Source: Amycolatopsis umgeniensis (lineage in GTDB: Bacteria > Actinomycetota > Actinomycetes > Mycobacteriales > Pseudonocardiaceae). Taken from it: 64,000 bases of DNA. Numbering within the stretch: the first letter of the stretch is position 1; each line of letters begins with the position of its first letter. Both the position numbers and the translations under genes were made by a program. Of the stretch, positions 58,947 to 64,000 are shown in pieces. The stretch is taken from contig NZ_JACHMX010000001.1 in the NCBI RefSeq assembly GCF_014205155.1, positions 4,898,001-4,962,000 on the forward strand, read 5' to 3'. The notes below the pieces were generated by a model. That model was not told the DNA's origin, did no database searches, and saw only the letters and a program-made list of their open reading frames with translations.

Positions 58947-59590
58947 AGCAGGCCGAGCTCCCGCGCCCGCGCGTCGACCTGGAGCCGTGACGTCACGCCG
59001 AGCGCGACCAGCAGCTCCGAGACACGTCGCTGATAGGTGCGCACGCCCATGCCGAGGCTCTTCGCGGCCTTGTCGTCCTTGCAGCCGGTGGTCAGGAACT
59101 CGAGGATCTGCGGTGCCTCCATCCGGATGTCGGCGAACCGCGCGTCGAAGGTCTCCAGCGTCGCGGCCGCCTGCCAGGCGGTTTCGAACAGCGACAGAAT
59201 GCCCTGGACCAGCTCCGGGCGCGAGATGACGCTGTAGGAGCGCACCGCCTTGCCCTCGTCGCCGGCCATGATCGCGACCCGCTCGTCGAGCAGGATCGTC
59301 TCGTTGATCTCCTCGGTGCCGATCCGGATCTGCGCGCCGAGGCCGGAGAGGTGATGCAGGTGCTCGGCGGTCTGCTCGTTCAGCAGGACGCCGGGCCGGT
59401 ACAGCTTGCGGATCCGCTTGTCGCGCACCAGCCGTTCGCCCTGCCGGGTGAGCGACGGCCGGGAAAGTGCCCAGGTGTAGAGGTCATCGGCCGCGCACGC
59501 GATGTCGGTCGCCGCGACGAACAGATGAGCCGTCCGGTCGAACAGCTCTTCTTCTCCGCGAATCAGGGAGATGTCACTGACGAGTTCCAC
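58943..59590 (-). CDS. LuxR-type HTH regulator with PLD/TrmB-like sensor domain
   Basis: 215 aa from GTG 59590. The N-terminal domain has GVLLNEQTAEHLHHLSGLGAQIRIGTEEINETILLDERVAIMAG and SVISRPELVQGILSLFETAW, as in TrmB/PLD-like effector domains. The C-terminal HTH is in EILEFLTTGCKDDKAAKSLGMGVRTYQRRVSELLVALGVTSRLQ. Coupled to the lipoprotein gene, which it may regulate. Confidence 0.87.
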   Translation of the reverse strand: MELVSDISLIRGEEELFDRTAHLFVAATDIACAADDLYTWALSRPSLTRQGERLVRDKRIRKLYRPGVLLNEQTAEHLHHLSGLGAQIRIGTEEINETILLDERVAIMAGDEGKAVRSYSVISRPELVQGILSLFETAWQAAATLETFDARFADIRMEAPQILEFLTTGCKDDKAAKSLGMGVRTYQRRVSELLVALGVTSRLQVDARARELGLL

Positions 59591-59881
59591 GGCGACAGTC
59601 TTCCAACATTCCCCGGCGGCCGTGCGGGAACGTCGCTATTTGCCCGCGAGCCCGAAGAACGCTGCCCTGATAATCACGACGAAAGTAGGGATCCGGGCGT
59701 CCGGCCCCGACGGGGTCCCCACTTCGGGTGACTCGCCTCACCTGGCAGATCTCGGTCAGGGGGCGGCCACGTGAACGGCGTCTGACCTGCAGGCGAACAG
59801 GGTGTCCCCAGGTGTCATAGGCATCACGAGTACGCGGCCGGGACTAGGCCAAAAGGCTACCCGCACGCTTACGATTCCCCT

Positions 59882-61114
59882 GTGACCACGCCTGTTGCAC
59901 TCGCCCTGGCCGTCGGCGGACTGATCGTCGGTGTGGTCGTCGGCTTCCTGATCGCGAGGGGCCGCGCCCGCCGCGAGGAGCGGCGCCCGACCGGCCCCAC
60001 CGTGGCCGAACTGCTCGAACGCCTCGTGCGTTCCAGCAACAACGGTGTCGTCGTCCTCAACAAGTTCGGCGACATGGTCCTGCACAACCCGCGTGCCTAC
60101 GAGCTGGGCCTGGTGAAGGTCAACCAGGCCGATCCGCGGGCCCGCAAGGCCGCCGAGCAGGTGGTCGAGACCGACGACCCGATGGAGATCGACCTGTCCC
60201 CGCTGGAGGCGAGGGGCCGTCAGCCCGAAGCCGTCCTCGGCGAGGTCCGCCCGCTGGGCGACGGGTTCACCGTGGTCGAGGCCGTCGACCACTCCGAGGC
60301 GATCCGCCTCGAAGCCGTCCGGCGGGACTTCGTCGCCAACGTCAGCCACGAGCTCAAGACGCCGGTGGGCGCGATCGCGCTGCTCACCGAGGCCGTGCTC
60401 GACGCCGCGGAGGACGTCGAGGAGGTCCGCCGGTTCGGCGGCAAGATCCTCCGCGAGTCGACCCGGCTCGGCCAGCTCGTCACCGAGCTGATCGCGCTTT
60501 CGCGGCTGCAGGGCGCCGAGAGGCTGCCCGACCTGAACGTGGTCGAGGTCGACGCCGTCGTCCGCGAGGCGCTCGGCCGGACCACCCTGTCGGCGGAATC
60601 CGCCGAGATCACCATCACCACCGACTCGGCCAGCGGGCTGCTGATCGAGGGCGACCGGACGCTGATGGTCACCGCGCTGTCGAACCTGCTGGAGAACGCC
60701 GTCGCGTACTCGCCGGCGGGCAGCCCGGTGTCGATCAGCAGGCGGCTGGTCGACGGCAAGGTCGAGATCGCGGTGACCGACCGCGGCATCGGGATCGCCG
60801 AAGACGAGCAGCAGCGCGTTTTCGAGCGGTTCTTCCGTTCGGACAAGGCGCGATCGCGGGCGACCGGCGGCACCGGGCTGGGGCTGGCGATCGTCAAGCA
60901 CGTGGCGGCCAACCACGGCGGTTCGGTCGGCCTCTGGAGCCGTCCCGGCACCGGGTCGACGTTCACCCTGCGGATCCCCGCGCACATCGGTGCCGAACCG
61001 GCCGCGGCCGCGAAACAGGCTCCGCCGGCATCCCGGCCGGAGAAGACCCCCGAGCGGACACCCCGTCTCGTGGCAACAGGGCAAGAAAGCCCCGACCATG
61101 GAGGAAACCTGTGA
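59882..61114 (+). CDS. senX3: Sensor histidine kinase SenX3
   Basis: 410 aa from GTG 59882. One N-terminal membrane segment (about 5-25, a second very short hydrophobic turn), a PAS-like domain (about 45-135), H156 in DFVANVSHELKTPVGA, N-box LLENAVAY, G1 DRGIGI, F-box RFFRSDKARS and G2 GGTGLGLAIVKH. It senses phosphate limitation with the PstSCAB/PhoU system in relatives. The stop overlaps the regX3 start (GTGA). Confidence 0.96.
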   Translation: MTTPVALALAVGGLIVGVVVGFLIARGRARREERRPTGPTVAELLERLVRSSNNGVVVLNKFGDMVLHNPRAYELGLVKVNQADPRARKAAEQVVETDDPMEIDLSPLEARGRQPEAVLGEVRPLGDGFTVVEAVDHSEAIRLEAVRRDFVANVSHELKTPVGAIALLTEAVLDAAEDVEEVRRFGGKILRESTRLGQLVTELIALSRLQGAERLPDLNVVEVDAVVREALGRTTLSAESAEITITTDSASGLLIEGDRTLMVTALSNLLENAVAYSPAGSPVSISRRLVDGKVEIAVTDRGIGIAEDEQQRVFERFFRSDKARSRATGGTGLGLAIVKHVAANHGGSVGLWSRPGTGSTFTLRIPAHIGAEPAAAAKQAPPASRPEKTPERTPRLVATGQESPDHGGNL

Positions 61115-61800
61115 CGAGGGTTCTCATCGTCGAGGACGAAGAGTCGTTCGCCGACCCGCTCGCGTTCTTGCTCCGCAAAGAGGGCTTCACCGCCGCCGTC
61201 GCCGTGACGGGGCAGCAGGCGCTCGAGGAGTTCGACCGCAACGGCGCCGACATCGTCCTTCTCGACCTCATGCTCCCCGGTATGAGCGGCACCGACGTCT
61301 GCAAGCAGCTCCGGCAGCGTTCCGCGGTGCCGGTGATCATGGTGACCGCGCGCGACAGCGAGATCGACAAGGTCGTCGGGCTGGAGCTCGGCGCCGACGA
61401 CTACGTCACCAAGCCGTACTCGGCCCGTGAGCTCATCGCGCGGGTGCGCGCGGTGCTGCGGCGTGGCGGTGAGCCGGGGTCCGAGGGTGACCTCGCACCC
61501 CTCGTGCTGACCGCCGGGCCGGTGCGCATGGACGTCGAGCGGCATGTGGTGACCGTCGACGGCCAGGAGGTCTCCTTGCCGCTGAAGGAGTTCGACCTGC
61601 TCGAGTACCTGCTGCGCAACGTGGGCCGCGTGCTCACCCGCGGGCAGCTGATCGACCGGGTGTGGGGCGCGGACTACGTCGGCGACACCAAGACGCTCGA
61701 CGTCCACGTGAAGCGCCTGCGGTCGAAGATCGAACCGGACCCGGGATCGCCTAGGCACCTGGTCACGGTGCGTGGTCTGGGCTACAAGTTCGAGACGTGA
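61111..61800 (+). CDS. regX3: Response regulator RegX3 (OmpR/PhoB class)
   Basis: 229 aa from GTG 61111. The receiver domain has acidic pocket EDEE, phospho-acceptor D52 in LLDLMLPG, T in MVTARD and K in VTKPYSARELIARV. The C-terminal winged helix has LPLKEFDLLEYLLRNVGRVLTRGQLIDRVWGADYVGDTKTLDVHVKRLRSKIE. Partner of SenX3 in phosphate control. Confidence 0.97.
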   Translation: MTRVLIVEDEESFADPLAFLLRKEGFTAAVAVTGQQALEEFDRNGADIVLLDLMLPGMSGTDVCKQLRQRSAVPVIMVTARDSEIDKVVGLELGADDYVTKPYSARELIARVRAVLRRGGEPGSEGDLAPLVLTAGPVRMDVERHVVTVDGQEVSLPLKEFDLLEYLLRNVGRVLTRGQLIDRVWGADYVGDTKTLDVHVKRLRSKIEPDPGSPRHLVTVRGLGYKFET

Positions 61801-61882
61801 GCCGCTCGGTACCCGCCTGTTGCGATACAGATCACGGTTACGGTTTCGTGACCTGACGTGCGGGCGGGTACCGTAGACGCTC

Positions 61883-62872
61883 GTGCGCCTAGGGGTACTC
61901 GACGTCGGTTCCAACACCGTCCACCTGCTCGTGGTCGACGCCCACCGTGGCGCCCACCCGACCCCGATGCATTCCGAAAAAGCCGTCCTCCGGCTCGCCG
62001 AGCAGATCACCCGCAACGGCGACCTGAGCCGCGCGGGCGCGGACAGCCTCGTGCGGGCGGTCGAATCGGCGAAGGCGTCGGCCCTGCGGCTCGGCTGCGA
62101 AGACGTCATGGCCTTCGCGACCTCCGCGGTCCGCGAAGCCAAGAACGCCCCGAAGGTACTGGCGAAGGTCCAAGAAGAGACCGGCGTCGAGTTGAAGGTG
62201 CTTTCCGGGGTCGACGAGTCCCGGCTCACCTTCCTCGCCGTCCGCCGCTGGTTCGGCTGGTCGGCGGGCAAGCTGCTGGTGCTCGACATCGGCGGCGGCT
62301 CGCTGGAGGTCGCGATGGGCCGCGACGAGGAGCCCGAGCTAGCCGAGTCCCTCCCGCTGGGCGCGGGCCGGACCACCCGGACGCGGTTCCAGCACGACCC
62401 GCCGACCCGATCCGAGCTCATCGCGACTTCGGCGTGGCTCGAAGAACAACTGGCCCCGCTCGCGAAGAAGGTCGCCAAATTGGGTGAACCCGATCGTGTC
62501 GTGGCGACGTCGAAGACGTTCCGGTCACTCGCTCGGCTGACCGGGGCGGCGCCGTCGACCAGCGGGCCGCATGTGCGCCGTACCCTGACCGACACCGCGT
62601 TGCGCCAGCTCATCGCGTTCATCTCCCGGATGACCGCCCATGACCTGGCACAACTCGAGGGGGTCAGCGCGAGCAGGTCGCATCAGCTGGTGGCGGGCGC
62701 GCTCGTCGCACAAGCCACCATGCGGGCGCTTTCCCTGGAAGAACTGGAGATCTGTCCGTGGGCACTGCGAGAAGGTGTCATCCTGCGACGGCTGGACCAT
62801 TCGAACGGTGCGGACGAGACTGGGGGCGGCAGCGCCCGACTGGACTTCGTCGAAGGAGAACGGGCACGGTGA
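61883..62872 (+). CDS. Exopolyphosphatase/GppA-like phosphatase (Rv0496-like)
   Basis: 329 aa from GTG 61883. RLGVLDVGSNTVHLLVVD and VLDIGGGSLEVAMG are the ASKHA ATP/phosphate loops; GAGRTTRTRFQ and a C-terminal helical region follow. It hydrolyses polyphosphate or (p)ppGpp. Downstream of regX3 as in mycobacteria. A 10-bp inverted repeat GGTACCCGCC (61808-61817)/complement (61863-61872) lies in the gap before it. Confidence 0.94.
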   Translation: MRLGVLDVGSNTVHLLVVDAHRGAHPTPMHSEKAVLRLAEQITRNGDLSRAGADSLVRAVESAKASALRLGCEDVMAFATSAVREAKNAPKVLAKVQEETGVELKVLSGVDESRLTFLAVRRWFGWSAGKLLVLDIGGGSLEVAMGRDEEPELAESLPLGAGRTTRTRFQHDPPTRSELIATSAWLEEQLAPLAKKVAKLGEPDRVVATSKTFRSLARLTGAAPSTSGPHVRRTLTDTALRQLIAFISRMTAHDLAQLEGVSASRSHQLVAGALVAQATMRALSLEELEICPWALREGVILRRLDHSNGADETGGGSARLDFVEGERAR

Positions 62873-62975
62873 AGAGGTGACGGAAATGCGGATGACGGTG
62901 GATAGCGCGCGCGACGCCGCCGATGCCCCGTCGCGTGCCGGTTCGCAACGGCTGGAGCGCGCATTGGACATCACG

Positions 62976-64000
62976 GTATGACGGACGAGACAGAGAGCGG
63001 CCCGCCGCAGAAGACCGTGGCGGAGCTGCTCGCGCAGCACGGAGCCCAGCCCGAAGGCGGGCGCCGCAGGCGACGCCGCGCGGCCGACGACGAGGACGAG
63101 GCTCCCGAGCCGACGCGCGGCAGGCGAGCGCCGTCGGTGAGCGACACCGCGCCGCAGGCCATCATCGACAGGGTGTCCGGCGACACCCCGCCGCCGCCCA
63201 ACCGTCCTCCGCGCCGCTCGCGGCCTCAGGACTCCGGCGCGCGTCCCCTTCCGCCGCAGGAAACCGGCGCGCGCCCGGTTCCGCCGCCACAGGATTCCGC
63301 GCCGCTGCCGGTGCCGCCGAACGCCGCGGCCCCGACCAGGCAGACACCGCCGGTGCGCCCGCCGCAGGAGCAGTCCGGCTACCAGCAGCGCCCGCCGCAG
63401 CAGTCGGGTCAGTTCGTGCGACCGACTCCGCCGCAGGAGCAGTCGGGTTATCAGCAGCGCCCGCCGCAGCAGCCTCAGCAGTCTGGTCAGTTCGTCCGGC
63501 CGACTCCGCCGCAGGAACAGTCCGGCTACCAGCAGCGTCCGCCGGATTCCGAAGGTCTGCCCCCGCGCGGCCGTCCGCGGCCCGCCGGTCCGGAGGAGAC
63601 CCGCGGCGCGGTGCCGCCGGTCCGCCGCCGCCCCGAGCCGCCCGCCGGACCCCCGTCTTCGGGGCTTTCGGCGAGACTCGACGGCGGGGCCGACGCTCCG
63701 CCCGAAGACGTCCAGGAGGCGCCCGGCCCGATGCCCAGCGGCGCGTTCGCGACACCGCCCGCACAGCCGGCGCGGCGCCGCCGTCCGCCGGGCCGTCCGG
63801 CCCAGCCCAAGGCCGAGCCGAGCACCGAGCAGTTCGCCGCGGTCGGCGACGACACCGCGCCCGAAGCCGAGGCGTCCGCGCCCGTCGAGCCCGCGGCTCC
63901 GCCCGCCGGTCTCGCCGGCTGGCGCAAGCGCAGGCAGAAGGTGCAGTCCGAGGACACCGAGATCGGCGGGATCCCGCCGGTGCCGCTCCCGGTCGCGCCC
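62976..64000 (+). CDS. Pro/Gln-rich protein, Rv0497-like N-terminal part (runs off the window)
   Basis: An open frame from ATG 62976 to the window end (341 codons, no stop). The N-terminus QKTVAELLAQHGAQPEGGRRRRRRAADDEDE closely matches the start of Rv0497, the gene after Rv0496 in M. tuberculosis. It continues as a long disordered Pro/Arg/Gln/Ala stretch with three near-copies of PPQEQSGYQQRPPQQ and two of SGQFVRPTPP. Membrane helices expected at the C-terminus lie beyond the window. Confidence 0.85.

Overview
The window is high-GC actinobacterial chromosome, most likely from the family Pseudonocardiaceae and probably Amycolatopsis. This rests on GTG/ATG/TTG starts with strong G/C third-position bias, mycothiol synthesis (MshA), SenX3-RegX3, HBHA-like, DUF5753/DUF397 and DUF2505 proteins, and intergenic palindromes. 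I see no prophage, insertion sequence, CRISPR array or rRNA. The only tRNA is tRNA-Phe at the left edge. The genus is inference.

Layout. 20-4689: tRNA-Phe, a MacB-type efflux operon (membrane-fusion protein, ATPase, FtsX permease, DUF5666 protein) and an arylamine N-acetyltransferase. 4694-12750: a PAS-GGDEF-EAL protein coupled to a small GNAT protein, a Pro/Ser/Thr-rich single-pass protein, a nucleobase permease, a ferredoxin-reductase-like flavoprotein and 6-phosphogluconate dehydrogenase. 13195-18067: a metallo-beta-lactamase-fold hydrolase, then an island with an XRE/DUF5753 regulator, two paralogous SAV2177-type methyltransferases, two small unknown proteins and a DUF397 protein. 18127-21682: a four-gene operon of membrane and exported proteins with His/Met/Asp-rich motifs, including a tandem Asp-x3-His-x12/13-His signature that resembles the copper ligands of PmoC. 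This is the best candidate for an undescribed system here.

21796-30463: an MpaB-like/TetR/amidase operon with its probable operator, a PLP deaminase, a DUF998 membrane protein with an antisense tail, a PP2C-like protein, an HTH + Clp-N pair with double operators, and a divergent YczE/MocR pair. 30464-38796: structured non-coding stretches around a secreted low-complexity protein, then an ECF sigma factor, aminotransferase, DUF445, CGNR regulator, VOC protein, two zinc-ribbon proteins and a PIMT-like methyltransferase.

38906-64000: a block largely syntenic with Mycobacterium tuberculosis Rv0474-Rv0497 (XRE, HBHA, DUF2516, DUF2505, MurB, L,D-transpeptidase, hydrolase, MshA, YbjN, Gpm, SenX3, RegX3, Ppx, Rv0497-like). 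It is interrupted by a YbaK protein with an aromatic amino acid lyase homologue that lacks the MIO tripeptide, an OpuC-type osmolyte transporter without its ATPase, an oxidoreductase, a flavoprotein, PurU and DedA.

Two layers of structure run across the window independently of gene function. Intergenic regions carry several families of long near-perfect palindromes, one of them inside a roughly 250-bp terminal-inverted-repeat element. Coding regions carry a recurring 13-bp palindromic word, GTCCAC-W-GTGGAC, often spelled with codons that are otherwise rare here.
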